From Geosiphon pyriformis (taxonomy: Eukaryota > Glomeromycota > Glomeromycetes > Archaeosporales > Geosiphonaceae), in assembly GCA_016748015.1 (NCBI GenBank), contig JAAOMT010000135.1:1-64000 (forward strand): DNA of 64,000 bases, in the 5' to 3' direction. Below, piece by piece: positions 43,513 through 55,380 of the stretch; position 1 is the stretch's first letter; every line of letters begins with the position of its first letter. Made by a program: the position numbers and the translations under genes. The notes under the pieces are model-generated. The model searched no databases and was not told where the DNA came from. It saw only the letters and a list, made by a program, of their open reading frames with translations.

Positions 43513-45880
43513 ATATGTTCTCTGCTATTTTCATTTTTTTGTAAAAAGACAGCACCAAGTCTATAGCCAAATGTATTAGTGTGAAGAATGAAAGATTGGT
43601 CCAAATCAGATTGCTTGAGAGTTGGTTTAGTAACAAGTTTTTTTTTTAGAATTTCAAAAACTTTTTGTTGATGAGTACTTCAGTGATAATTGACATTTTT
43701 CTTGAGTAATTGATTAAAAGAAAAGGTGATTTTAGAGAAATCTTTGATAAATTTGTAATAGTAAGAAGCCAAACCAAAAAAAGAGCATAGTTTAGGAACA
43801 TTTATTGATTGTTTAATGTTTTAAACTTTTTCAACTTTAGCTGAGTCAGAGAAAATTTTGTCTTTTGTAATAAGATGACCAAGAAACTGGGTAGATTGGA
43901 ATCTAAAGAAAGATTTAATTGGGTTGATCATAAGACCAGTATTTCTGAGCAGGTCAAAAACCTTCAAGATGTTCATCCCAGATTTTTGAGTAGATCATTA
44001 TATTGTTTAAGTAGACTAGAACAAAGTTTTTTTTTACTGATTCAAATACTTTGTCAATTAGCCATTGAAAGATAGGAGGGGTATTGGTAAAACCAAAAAA
44101 CATGACTGTGAATTCATAGGTACCATACTTGGTGATAAAGGCAGTTTTCTTTCTGCTTTCTAAATTCATCTTTACTTGCCAAAATCCAGCAGTTAAGTCA
44201 ATGGTTGAGAAGAAAACAGCACTATTGAATTTATTTAACATTGTATTAATTTTGGGGAGTGGATACATGTCTTTTATAGTAATGGCATTTAATGAGTGAT
44301 AGTCAACATAGAAGCATAAGGTTCCACCTTTCTTGGATATCACTATAACTGAAAAAGCCCATTTACTCTTGGTTTTTTGTATGAATCCAAGATTTTTTAT
44401 CTGGTTTATTTCTTTCTTGATAAACTCATTATTGTGTTAATTGAATTAATAAGACTTCAAATGGATGGAATGAGTTTCTTTAGTGGTAATAGTGTGTTGT
44501 ATCATATGAGTTCATCCAGGAGTATCACCTTCTTTTGAAATAACTGGGCTATTTTTAGCCAACAGATTTTCAATGTTCATTTTTCTTTCTTCAAAGGAAG
44601 GTTTTCTTTGTTCTACAACTAGTGATTGGATTTCAAGTAGTTTATTCTCAAAGAACTTCTGTACTTTTTTTAGTTCTTCTCTGGGTATTAAACTAATTGG
44701 CTTCCAATCTTTGTAATAGATCAGACAGGACTTGTATTCATTACTAGAGAAATACAAAGATTTATTGCATTAGCATCTGGCACAAGGGCCATGTTACCAA
44801 TAACTGTATTTTGTTTTCTTGCCAGATTTTCTATCAAAGATTTTTCTGAGGATATTATAGTAGGGCCAGCAGATCAGCTTGCCATTTACCATAATTTCTT
44901 TTTTGTCAGCTTTAACATTATCCAGTGGCTTGCCATTGCTAGTGAAAATAGTATAGATGAGTTTAGCAGTTTCTTTTTGTTCTTCTTAATCTTCTTCTTT
45001 ATTGCTTTTATCATCATCTAATTCATCTGATCGTTCTTTTTCTTGATTCTGCTTGGATACTGGAGAAGTTGTCCAATGATAGCATTTAATTACAATGGGC
45101 TTTTCACCACATCTGATGGTTACAAAGTTCATAGTTAAGTAATGCTTTGGCTTTTTTAAGCCACTTATTGCCAACAATTATGGTATACTCTTTTGCTTTA
45201 AATACTTCTATGTCAGTTTTAATGCTGATGCTATTAATGTGAACAGGAACAGCTTTGGCTATGTCCAGATCTTTTTTTTTGTCACCATATACATTGTTTA
45301 TTGGTCTAGTTGAAGGTTTATCAATTTTTCTGCCTATTGCTTTAAGGAAATGTTTGGCTATAATGCTAACAGATAATTCACTGTCTAAAATCAGATCAAT
45401 AAAATAACCAGCTATTTGGGCTTTGCAGATTAAAGGAGTGACATTGCTGTTGTCAACAAGTCCAGCTTGGTGAGGGTGCTTGTTGATTTTTGGTGTCTTT
45501 TTCTTTGAAATCATGATTTATGAAGATTTTTTCTAAACTGTGGATGGGTTATTAACTGGCCAATAGTGATATGTGCTGGAGTTTCTATAAGATCTTTTAC
45601 AACAAAATAGGGTCCAGATTTTTGTACAATTTTTGGGAGTTCTAACTTTGAAGAATTCTTAAAAACTTTAGTCTTTGGTGGCTCATTGTTATCAGCAGTA
45701 GAAGTTGAGGCTTTGTTGAGATCTAGAATGAAATCAACATTGGCTTTTTTCTTCTTTTTTGTTAAGTCAGAAGTGTTAATTGCCAGTTCATTCATATCAT
45801 AGTCATTATCAGTTAGGTTAAAAGCATAAAAGAGATTTTCTTCTAATTGACTTGTACTCTCATCCTTTGAAGGTGCACCT
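43513..45880 (-). pseudogene. protease, Cys box, RT and RNase H of C4
   Basis: The C4 polymerase resumes to the right of C5 (its RNase H end is at 35396-35761). RNase H and thumb 43513-43953, RT 43954-44343 (FYVDYHSLNAI, FFSTIDLTAGFWQVKM, MFFGFTNTPPIFQ) with VLVYLNNIMIY: both catalytic Asp of YLDD are Asn, each a G-to-A change. Upstream are the decayed Cys box (about 44700-44800), the protease (LILDSELSVSII, Gly lost) and the start MNELAINTSDLTKKKKKA at 45793-45795. Confidence 0.87.
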
Positions 45881-47307
45881 ACTAGTTTAAAGGCTAATAA
45901 ACAGTAGTTTCAACTAGGAGATTCTCTTTAAAGAAATTGATGTTGGTATAATTGGGTTTTTGATTAGGGATATTGTTGTTAATAGTTCTGTTGTTTTAAT
46001 TATCATTGTTTCTAAGAGCTGGAGGTGGCAAAGGAAAATTGTTGCAATCTCTTGAGAAATGTCCAGTTAATTCACAATGGTAGCACACAGATGGGCCATG
46101 ATTTTGCTGTCTTTGGTAAAAAAACTGCTGAGGCTGATTGAAATGTGGTTCAAATTTAGGTTTTTGTGGTTGCTAATTGTCTCTGACTGCTTGGACTAAT
46201 GGTTCTAATAGCCAAGCAAGATTTGTTGTAAGTCTATCTATCAATTGTTTATTGGGGTCTTGAGTTTGGGCAGCAAAAGAAGTAGCAGTCATTTGTGAAA
46301 CAGGAGCCATAACAGAAGCAAAAGCAAAAACTGGAAGAATAGATTCCAGATACATTCTTTGATTATCTTCTATTCTCTGAGCAAGTTCAATAGCCATATC
46401 CATTGTGAGATTTTTTTTAAGACCAGGAGAAACCAAAAAGCATATAACAGATCTGTTTTCAATTCTTTTATAATGGAATAAATTTTTTGCTCTTCTGTCT
46501 AGTTTCTTCCAAAGTCTACTCTTTTAATTAACTTTCTGATGGCTTTGACATATTTAATTACCACTTCATTAGGACTTTGGGTTCTTTTTTCTAATTCCAT
46601 ATGTCATTTGGATATTAAAATAGGAGTTCTAAATTTCATTTCAAACTGGGTAATAAAAGAGGTGTTATCTTCTTTAGCATTTGCCAGTGTCAATTTAATA
46701 ATTCTTTGCTGAGCATTGGCATTGGTTTCTTGTGAGAACCAAGTAGCAAAAGAGCCTTAAAAGTAGCCACCAATAATTTGGAACTTATATTCATTATCAT
46801 ATTGGTTGGTTGTGGCAGCTCTTTTAAAGTTATTCAACTATTCAATTGAATCTTATGCATTATCTCTGAATAAAAGTAGTGGGATATTATTTCTTTGCCT
46901 TAAAGCAGTTTATATGCCTTGGAGAGCAATTAGAATATTTTGTTGCATGGAGTAGCTGTTTGTGTGGAATGTTTTGATTCACTTGAGAAGAGATCAAAAA
47001 CAAAAGCAGTTTGATAGCTTTCTTCTTCTGTTTCAAAGAGTGTTTCAGTTAACTGATAGGCAGCAATCCAAATGTGAATTTAATGATTCAAGTATTCAGA
47101 ATTATGGGGCTGTTGTTCAAAAGTTGTGGAGTATAAAAGCTGATTGATGCTGTTGTTTCTTTCTTCAAAGTTGTTTTCAATATAAGCTTGGTCAAAGTAA
47201 TAGGTTGTATAAGCTGTATAGGTTTCAGCTGAATACTCATTCAAGAACCAGTTCCAAAAGTTTTAGAATTGTCTACTGAATTGTTTTTCAATAGAGAAGT
47301 AAAACAA
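45881..47307 (-). pseudogene. gag of C4, main part (N-terminus at 49629-49744)
   Basis: Minus-strand gag remains with the knuckle CYHCELTGHFSRDC (Gly changed to Glu) near 46050-46090 and the capsid-like region to about 47280. The longest open part is 46173-46436. H1 was inserted near codon 40; the first codons, from ATG 49744, lie on its far side. Confidence 0.8.
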
Positions 47308-49628
47308 ACTGAAGAACAACTCTTTCTCTCCCAAATTTTATGACCACAACTAGAGCTAAGAGTAAAAAAGTTGCAAACAGTACTTTTTTTATAGTAACTA
47401 ATAAAGTTTCAACACAAAAGTGTCTTTCTGTTATTAAAGCAGCTAGGCAAAATATTCTAGCTACATTTTTTTTAAAAAACATTAGTGAAAAGCTGTCTTT
47501 AGCAGTTTCTGGTTTATTTTTTTCTCCTTTGGCTGGTAGTTCTTCTCCAGTCAAAGTTCTTTCAAAAAGACATACTTGAGTTAGTCCCAGTGTTGTTTCT
47601 ACTACTTCAAAAAGCCCAAAAATTTTTAATAACAGACTAATCAATAAGTTTGTCTTTCCTGTTCTTAAAAAACACCAGCAAGCAGTTGCAACTGTTATGG
47701 TCACACCAAACCCCTTTGTGGTTCCAGATAAGATCTTGGGTAAGATCTCCACAGCAGCAGCCAGCCTTCTTCCTAATATGGATGGCAATGACTCAACTTT
47801 TAATATGAAGCAAGATCAACCACTGGCTGTATTGCCTAATATGGTAATCTTCAGCAGATTTTTCCTGCCATGGAAACAAAACAGTCTATCATTTCAGATG
47901 ATCTCAAAAATTGGGCTGATTAGATGGAAATGGAATCATCTACTCCTTCCCCAGTTTTTGGTATTGCTGATGAAAATGCTTAAATGAATGTGAATGGTTG
48001 ACAAAAGTTTTCTGGGAAAGTGGTCTCCACTCTTGTGCCTAGTGTCACATTCAAGATTAAGATGGCCTTTTTTAGTTCTTTGTTTCAGCTGCTGCCTGGT
48101 TGTATTGGGCTTAAGTCAGTTTCATGAAATGCTGTTAAGTTGTTTTGTGTGGAATTTGCATCTTAGAAGAGTCTAATTGGTGCCACCAAAATGGCCATTG
48201 GTGATGAGATTTTTTTGATCACTCTTAAGATTGCACAATCTTCTGGTGTGGCCTCTGTTTTTTCTCCTTCTCTGTTAGTTACACTACACAACGTATCTTT
48301 GGGTACTTCTTCTAATAACATCAAAACTGTTCTTGGCATTTTTGGTGTTGTCACATCTGTTAAGTTAAAGTCTGCAATATGCTGTGGTTAATTTTAAGGA
48401 CTCTTCTTCTGCTACTACTGCTCTCTCTTACTGGTCTGTTTTGGTCAGGAAAGACAGTGTTAGGATTCTTTCTATTGCCAACCAAAAAAAAGTTATCTCT
48501 TCAAAAGATGCTTTCAAAGTTAAGCTGGTAAATTTTCTATTTGGCTGTACTGCATTTGAAATAAGTAATCTGGTCTCTCAAGTTGGTGGCCATACATGTT
48601 TCATTCTCTGCTCTTTTGATTCCTATCAATGTTAATGCTTTGCTGTGATGATCTTTGATTTCTTAGAATTTTTAAATGCTGTTGTTTCAAAAACTGGTAC
48701 CTTGTATGGCTGCTACAGATGTTAAAGTTTAGATTATTTGGCTGTGGACTGCAAGGTGTTGCCACCCCTCCCTCCCAAACTTTCTTCTAATTTTGCTGGT
48801 GGTGCCAATATCTTCAAGTCATTTTTTGTTGGAGTTAAATCCTATGTCAAGGCTGCTGCTTCTGTGGTTCCTCCTATTGCTGCTGCTGCTGATATAGATC
48901 TGGCTTTCAGTTTCCCCCCCCCAAAGATATTGTGCTTCTGTTGCCTGTTGTCTCCTCTGGTTTAAATGTTGCTGTTAATGCTAAGTTGGCTTCTTTGGAA
49001 ATCCAACTTAGTGAACTGTCTTTGTTGATCAAATTTATAGTTGAGCCTGTGGGTTTTTTGGTTGTGTTGGTTACTAAATTATTGTCTACTCTACCTGTTA
49101 TAACAAAGGCAATGAAAAAAAGTATGGTTGGATTGAGAAACCAAATTAATGCTGTTCATGCTGTGGCTTCTGTGTTACAAAAGGAAGTGAGGGCCATCAA
49201 GTTGAGGAGTGGAAAGGTCTATTTTGACATATTTAATGATGAAAACATGGATAATAATAATGATAATGATAATAATGTTAAAGATTTTTTAATCTATGAT
49301 AACATATTTGATGTGATGATAGAATTATGGAAGGTTCAATCCTCTAATGTCAAATCTGATCTTGATCAGACTGCTAAATAGATGAGTGGTCTTATTAAAA
49401 GTAGTCATAAGCTTGTATGCATTATGGGTAAGATGTATGAATTAGATATGTTTAATACATTAGGTAGCAAAGATAATACTAATGTATAGTTAGGACTTTA
49501 TGCTTGTGGTTAGTCACATCTTGTGATTTTTGTATTATTGGGTGAGCTGGCTTTATGAAACCACTATATTACAGTGGGCTTAACTAATAAACGACCAGCA
49601 TGGCTACACATTAACAAAAAAAAAAAAC
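47308..49628 (+). mobile_element. ORF1-only LINE derivative H1
   Basis: A 2.3-kb unit with a short leader (CTCTTTCTCTCCCAAATTTT before ATG 47340), an ORF1-like gene, a 3' untranslated part ending ACTAATAAACGACCAGCATG, and a poly(A) tail. It is flanked by 18-bp imperfect duplications at 47290-47307 and 49629-49646 (15 of 18 match), the mark of target-primed insertion. There is no ORF2. H2 and H3 have the same two ends. Confidence 0.9.
47340..49381 (+). pseudogene. ORF1-like protein gene of H1
   Basis: About 680 codons in several frames. N-terminus MTTTRAKSKKVANSTF, a Ser/Thr/Pro/Ala-rich region, the RRM-like fold at about 48280-48500 (VSLGTSSNNIKTVLGIFGVV; VVNFKDSSSATTAL; VRKDSVRIL), a decayed knuckle near 48713-48754 (CYRC... 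with His to Tyr), then a coiled-coil-like stretch (KLASLEIQLSELSLLIKFI) at 48960-49100 and a Lys/Asn/Asp-rich end. Stops at 47577 and others. The minus-strand frame at 47288-47788 is its antisense. Confidence 0.78.
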
Positions 49629-49744
49629 AATGGAGAAGCAAATCAAGCAGGAAGACAAAGAATTGAGTTTAATAAAGTTTAGATTGTTTTTGTTATGTAC
49701 TTTAAAGTGTTTTTCTGATTGTTGTGGCAGGTATAAATAATCAT
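49629..49744 (-). pseudogene. gag N-terminus of C4
   Basis: Minus-strand start ATG at 49744 (MDDYLYLPQQSEKHF) followed by about 35 codons to the H1 insertion. The primer-binding site (TGGTGCTCCCTGTAAGG) is at about 49778-49794. Confidence 0.8.
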
Positions 49745-49800
49745 CTATACAATAAAAAACAAAGTGGATTTTGACAACCTTACAGGGAGCACCACTTTTA

Positions 49801-49980
49801 TGTTATAGGTTGGAGTAACAAGCTAACAGATAGCAAAGAAGAACAGAATTGTAGAGTGATAAAAGAAATTAAAGAGAATTTAACTTCAAAGAGTGAATTG
49901 AATAAGTATGAATTCAATGTGCAAGATCAGTCTCTTAGTTACTATACTTTTCAAAAGATAACCAGAGAATCTGAAGGTAG
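49801..49980 (-). repeat. partial 5' LTR of C4
   Basis: 180 bp matching the first part (plus-strand reading) of the C LTR, ending at GAAGGTAG where the LTR of C6 begins. The remainder of this LTR is not found to the right of C6. Confidence 0.85.
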
Positions 49981-50711
49981 TGTTATGGGTTGGAGTAACA
50001 AGCTAACAGATAATAAGAGAAAACAGGATTGTAGAATGATAAAAATAATCAAAGAGAATTCAACTTCAAAAAGCAAATTGAATAAGTATATATTCAATGT
50101 GTAAGATCAGTCTTATAAAATATTTCAGTCACTATATTTTTCAAAGATAACCAGAGAATCTGAAGGTAGAGAGATAGTCTATATTGTCAATAAATGATTA
50201 CACACTGATATAATTCTATGTCTCACATTGGTGCTCTTAGAATTCAATATCAGATATCAGATGTACTCTTCAGTCATGTTTTATTCAATAATCTTCAAAT
50301 GCTGCAATTACATGTTTCAGGAAAAGGGTAAGGAATAACCAACAAGTAATCTTTTATTCCAAGATGTTCAGATACTTGAAAATAAGAAAAAGAGAAATTA
50401 GCAATAAGAGAATGATTGAGATGAAAGTTGTTATTTTATTTATTTGATTTCCTTGATTTTTACATGTTTTTCTACAGCTAAGAAATTCATTGCTTATATA
50501 ATTATCAAAAGTGGTCAATGATCAGGTCAACAACTAGGTCAATGATCAAGTCAATAATTAAGTCAACAGTCAGATTATTGATCAAATCAATGATCACTAT
50601 CTAAAAATAGAATGGCTAATTATATGACATTACTGGCTAATACATATGATAATTAATAAGAAGTATAGGTTATGTGATAACTAATAAAAACTATGAGTTT
50701 CAACCATAATA
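49981..50711 (-). repeat. 3' LTR of C6
   Basis: Seven 12-bp units near 50512-50596. Near 50640-50690 a piece of about 29 bp (ATGTGATAACTAATAAAAACTATG and its diverged copy) is present twice. Confidence 0.9.
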
Positions 50712-51400
50712 TCATCCTCTCCAAAGAAATTGAGCCTCAGCAAAATCAAGCTATTTATAGTGTAATCTATTTGAAGAGTTTTATTTAACTCAAAGCTAAC
50801 TAATTTATTCAAGTCTTTTATAGATAGAGTGTATAATACTTGAGACAAAATGAGTTTTGTATCTAAGAGACCAAATCTTTGTATTAGAGTTTTGGCTCTT
50901 CTAGCAATGGTTAAAACTCTTGCCTGTATCTCTGAAGTTGTTTTCTTCATGAGCTTTATGTCATCTATGATTTCACCAAGGTGACCATAGAGCTCTAGTT
51001 GTCTTCCATATGACAAGTTTTTGTTTATGGGTAAGATTTCTTTAATTGTTTTTCCAAGTGTGGTAGAAGGTACAAGTATCACTGCTGTTATACTTTCTAG
51101 CAGATATTTATCCATTTTGCTACCAATTTTTTCTCTTCTAGTAGTTGTTTTCTTTGGTCTAATAACAGTATGTGTTCCACTGTTATCAGTTATGGTGGTC
51201 TGTTTTTCAATGGTCAAAGTAGCATTTGGATAGTTTTTAATCCAATACTCATGGAGAGTATAAAAGGCATTTTGAATGTTTTGATCCAGAAAATAATTGT
51301 TCATGTCGATTGAAGATACCTCTGTTTTGGAAATGATGCATTTATTTATACTTGATTTTTGTTGATTATTTGAGTCAGTATTACCACAACAGGCAACCAA
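50681..51400 (-). CDS. ORF3 of C6, 239 codons, unknown product
   Basis: The only uninterrupted copy of C-family ORF3, possibly because a small in-frame deletion removed the segment where C2 and C5 carry TGA. The listed length assumes a TTG at 51398-51400; the first ATG gives MNNYFLDQNIQNAFYTLHEY (about 31 codons later). Predicted features: Asn/Ser-rich start, basic RPKKTTTRREKIGSKM, conserved LSYGRQLELYGHLGEI, and the C-terminus through the polypurine tract into the LTR. Whether it is translated (for example by frameshift or from a spliced RNA) is not visible. Confidence 0.6.
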   Translation of the reverse strand: MVACCGNTDSNNQQKSSINKCIISKTEVSSIDMNNYFLDQNIQNAFYTLHEYWIKNYPNATLTIEKQTTITDNSGTHTVIRPKKTTTRREKIGSKMDKYLLESITAVILVPSTTLGKTIKEILPINKNLSYGRQLELYGHLGEIIDDIKLMKKTTSEIQARVLTIARRAKTLIQRFGLLDTKLILSQVLYTLSIKDLNKLVSFELNKTLQIDYTINSLILLRLNFFGEDDIMVETHSFY

Positions 51401-51405
51401 TCAGG

Positions 51406-52619
51406 TCATTTGTGATATTTCTTGAGTCGTGTGCTATGAACAGGCCGATTATTAAAGATTGTTCCAGATTGATCTTGAAGAATATAAGAATCATTGTTCA
51501 AAACTTTGTTGACTATAAAGATTCCTTTCCACTGGCTAGAGAATTTATCACCATAGACATTGTCTCTGTTTGAATGGTATTCCAATACCAAGCCACCAAC
51601 ACTTAAAGAGAGTGTTTTATAGGTTTTCTTTTTCTTAAGCTTTTCTTAGAACTGTTTTATCTTTTCAAAAGCAACTATTTGTGCTTCTACCAATGAGTCA
51701 AGAATGGTACCAAGTAATTTGCTATTGTGATCTTTTTAAAGGGTATTGTCTCAATGTTAGTTTCTATTGGTAGTGTTGCCATGTGTCCATAGAGCAGATA
51801 AAAAGGTTCATAATTTGTTATGTCATGATTCACAGTTCTATAAGCAAACAAAGCTGAAGGCAGTACTTTGTCTCATAAGTTTGTTTCTTTACTTGTTTTG
51901 GCTAGAGTTTTACATAGTGTTCTATTAAAACGTTCCACTAGGCCATTTGTTTGGGGGTGATAAGGTGAGGAAAGTTTGTGACATATTCCCATTTTTCTAC
52001 AAAGTTCTTCAACCAGTGTACTGAGAAAAGCTTTTCTTCTGTCAGATAAAAGTTCTCTGGGGCAGCCATGACAGCAAATGATATTTTCATAAATAAAATT
52101 GGTTATTGAAACTGCTGTTTGATCTGGAGTAGCTTTTGCTTCTACCCACTTTATAAGATAGTCAGTAGCTGTGATAATGTATCTATTGCCATCAGGGGTT
52201 ATTGTTAAGGGTCCAAATAGTTGGCCAACAGAGATTAGATGGATATCTTTTTTTCTATTGGGTTTTCCTCTTCTTTGACAGATATCACAGGTTTTGATGT
52301 ACTCAGCAATGTCTTTTCCCAAGGTAGACCAATAATAGCAAACTAGAGTTTTCTGAATTGTTTTTGTTTTTCCAAAGTGTCCAGCTAATGGATCAGTATA
52401 CATGTTATAGATTACAATTTCTCTTTCTTCAAATCTTATAACTCTCTGGGGGCAGTCAGAATCTTTTCTGTTTCTTTTGTATAGTTGGTTCTGGCAGATC
52501 AAATAGAAATTTAATTGTTTGCGCAAATATTCTCTTTGCTGTCGATTGTATTCCTGTGAGTATTGTCCTTTACCCAAAAATTTCATTAAGACAGAGTAGT
52601 TGTCCAAGTTCATTATCAT
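51406..52619 (-). pseudogene. integrase of C6
   Basis: The main piece, 51873-52619, has the zinc finger (His of NMYTDPLAGHF, CDICQ), LLSDRRKAFLS (second Asp) and NGLVERFNRT (catalytic Glu present). A small in-frame deletion after GQLFG removes the GIDVV segment, and with it the first catalytic Asp. The C-terminal module is at 51406-51591; between them a deletion and stops (51592-51872) break the frame. Confidence 0.87.
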
Positions 52620-53818
52620 GTTTGGTTGTGAGAGAATTACTAATAATTAGGTTGGTTTGGTTTGAGGTAGTTGTACTGTCACTGGATGGTAAGTCTAGAG
52701 AGAGCATTGGCATTTTGATAATGTGCTCCTTTGTGATGTTGAATATCATAGTTGAATTCATCCAAGTGGAGTATCCAGTGAGTTATTTTTTTATGTTCCA
52801 GCTTCTTTTTGTTGCATAACCAAACCAAAGCTTGGTGATTTGTTACCACCAAAAACTTTACCCCCAGGAGATACTTATCTCAGTAACTGGTAGCCCAGAC
52901 TACTGTTAAGCATTCCTGCTCAGTAACTGAATAGTTCTGTTCTGCTGGTGTAAGGGTTCTACTGGCATATGCTATTGCATGTTCCCTGCTATCTTCATCT
53001 TTTTGTGACAGGACAGCACCAAGTTCATAACCAGATGCATCAGTATGAAGGATAAAAGGTTGATCCAGATCAGGTTGCTTGAGAATAGGTTCTGTAACCA
53101 ATTTTTCTTTGAGGGTTTCAAATGCTTTCTGCTGATGTGTACCCCAGTGGTAATTGACATTTTTCCTAAGTAGCTGATTGAGTGGAGAGGCGATTTTGGA
53201 GAAATCCTTGACAAATTTCTGATAATAAGAAGCCAAACCAAGGAAAGAGCACAGTTCATGAACATTCATTGGTTGTCTAATGTTCTGAACTTTTTCAACC
53301 TTGGCTGGGTCAGGAAAGATTCTATTCTTTGTAATAAGATGGCCAAGAAATTGGGTTGATTGCTGTCCAAAGAAAGATTTGATTGGATTTATCTTAAGGC
53401 CAGCATTTCTAAGAAGATCAAAAACCTTTTGCAAATGTTCAAGATGTTCATCCCAGGTTTTTGAGTACACCATTATGTCATCCAAATAAACCAGAACAAA
53501 ATTTTCTTTCACTGATTCAAATACTTTGTCCATTAAGCATTGAAAGGTGGGAGGAGCATTGGTAAGACCAAAAGGCAGGACTGTGAATTCATAGGTGCCA
53601 TACTTGGTTATAAAGGCAGTTTTTTTCCAACTTTCTGGATCTATCTCTACTTGCCAAAATCCAGCAGTTAGATCAATAGTTGAGAAGAAAGCAGCACTCT
53701 TGAATTGATCTAGCATTGCATCAATTTTGGAAAGTGGGTACATGTCTCTTTCAGTAATGGCATTTAATTGGTGATAATTGACACAGAAGTGCAGAGTTCC
53801 TCCTTTTTTGGATACCAC
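52620..53818 (-). pseudogene. reverse transcriptase and RNase H of C6
   Basis: 52880-53818 is open for 312 codons: FCVNYHQLNAI, YPLSKIDAML, FFSTIDLTAGFWQVEI, LPFGLTNAPPTFQCLMD, VLVYLDDIMVYSKTWDEHLEHLQ (YLDD intact), FLGLASYYQKF, FILHTDASGYELGAVLSQ. The stop near 52877 (TGA for Trp, SY*D) is shared with C5. The RNase H end is at 52640-52876. Just upstream, TGA near 53832 replaces Trp (SE*AFP). Confidence 0.9.
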
Positions 53819-53833
53819 TACAACTGGGAAAGC

Positions 53834-55262
53834 TCATTCACTCTTGGTCTCTTGTATGAATCCAAGATCTTTCATTTGTTTAATTTCTTTCTTGATGAAC
53901 TCATCATTGTGGCGATTGAATTGATATGGCTTTAGATGGATGGGGTGAGTTTCTCTGGTGGTGATGGTGTGTTGTATCACATGAGTTTGTCCAGGGGTAT
54001 CACCTTCTTTTGAGATAACTGGGCTGTTTTTAGCCAGCAGATTTTCAATGTCTATTTTTCTTTCTTCTGGAGAGGGTTCTCTTTGTTTTACTACTAATAA
54101 TTGGATCTCAGATGATTCATTCTCAAAGGACTTCTGTATTTCTTTTAATTCATCTCTTGGTATTAGGCTAATTGGTTCCCAATCTTTGTAATAGATCAGG
54201 GATGATTTGCATTCATCACTTGGAGAATACAAGGGTTGGTTGCACCAGCACTGGGCATAAGAACCATGCCACCAATAATGGTACTTGGCTTTTTTGCCAG
54301 GCTTTTGGTCAAAGGTTCTTCTAAGGATATCATAGTAGGGCCAGCAGATCAGCTTGCCATTCACAATGATTCCTTTTTTGTTAGCTTTGACATTGTCCAG
54401 TTGGTGAAGGTAGTGTATGTGAGTTCAGTGGTTTCTTCTTATTCCTCTTGTTCTTCTTCTTTATCACTCTCTTCATTATCTGATTTGTCTGATTGTTCTT
54501 CTTCTTGATCCTGTTTGTTTGCTGGGGGAGTTGCCCAATGGCAGCATTTAACCACTATGGGCTTCTTACCACATCTGATGGTTAATTCACACAGTTCATA
54601 GTCGAGTAAGGCTTTTGCTTTCTTGAACCACTCATTGCCAACAATGATGGTGTATTCTTTTGCTTCAGAAACCTCCATATCAGTTTCAATGCTGATGCCA
54701 TTGATGCGGACAGGAATAGCTTTGGCAATACCAAGACCTTTCTTTTTATCACCATGTACATTGGTCATAGGTCTGGTGGAAGGTTTGTCAATTTTTCTGC
54801 CAATTGCTTCTAAGAAATGTTTGGCAATGACACTTATGGATGATCCACTGTCTAGGATCAAGTTGATGAAATAACCAGCCACTTGGGCTTTGCAAATTAA
54901 AGAGGTAATGTTGCTGTTGTTAGCAAGTTCAGCTTGACAAGAGCATTTGTTGGTTTTTGGTATTTTCTTCTTGGGGATCAGAGATTTGCAAAGATTTTTT
55001 CTAAACTGTGGATGGGTTATCAGCTGGCCAAAGGTAATATGTGCTGGGGTTTCAATGAGATTTTTAACAACAGAATAAGATCCAAATTTTGTACTATTTT
55101 TGGGGGTTTTAGCTTTGGAGGATTCTTAAAAACTTTAGCCTTTGGTGGCTTATTATTATCAGCAGTTTATGTGGATGGTTTGTTTGGATCCAAAATGAAA
55201 TCAACTTTGGCTTTCTTCTTCTTCCTTGTTGATTCTGTGGTGTTAATTGCTAGTTCATCCAT
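53834..55262 (-). pseudogene. protease and Cys box of C6
   Basis: Protease 54439-54882 has an intact active-site motif, LILDSGSSISVIA. A deletion of about 16 bp near 54402 shifts the frame before the next piece (53834-54364), which has a Cys box with one Cys changed (WWHGSYAQCW...DECKSS). The upstream start MDELAINTTESTRKKKKAK is at 55262; a one-base loss near 55090 and a stop near 55170 break the N-terminal part. Confidence 0.85.
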
Positions 55263-55380
55263 GTCATGGTCATCATCAGTTAAGTTAAAGGTGTAAAAGG
55301 GGTTTTCTTCTGGTTGGCTTGCACTCTCACCCTTTGGAGGTGCGCCTACCAGTTTAAAGACTGATAAACAGTGGCTTCAA

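Larger units (their letters stand above)
32089..49980 (-). mobile_element. Ty3-type retrotransposon C4, interrupted by a solo LTR, C5 and H1
   Basis: Minus-strand element. Its pieces are 32089-34093, 34739-35761, 43513-47307 and 49629-49980. Each piece resumes at the base where the previous one stopped, which identifies the insertions. Order on its own strand: partial 5' LTR, gag, protease, Cys box, RT, RNase H, integrase, ORF3, 3' LTR. Its 5' LTR is only 180 bp long (49801-49980) because C6 begins there. It is heavily mutated (YLNN in RT). Confidence 0.88.

Noticed and set aside
47288-47788. Long minus-strand frame (also 57437-58033, 59112-59489 and 60213-60485)
   Set aside because: Antisense shadows of the ORF1-like genes of H1-H3; they have no recognisable domain and are conserved only as complements.
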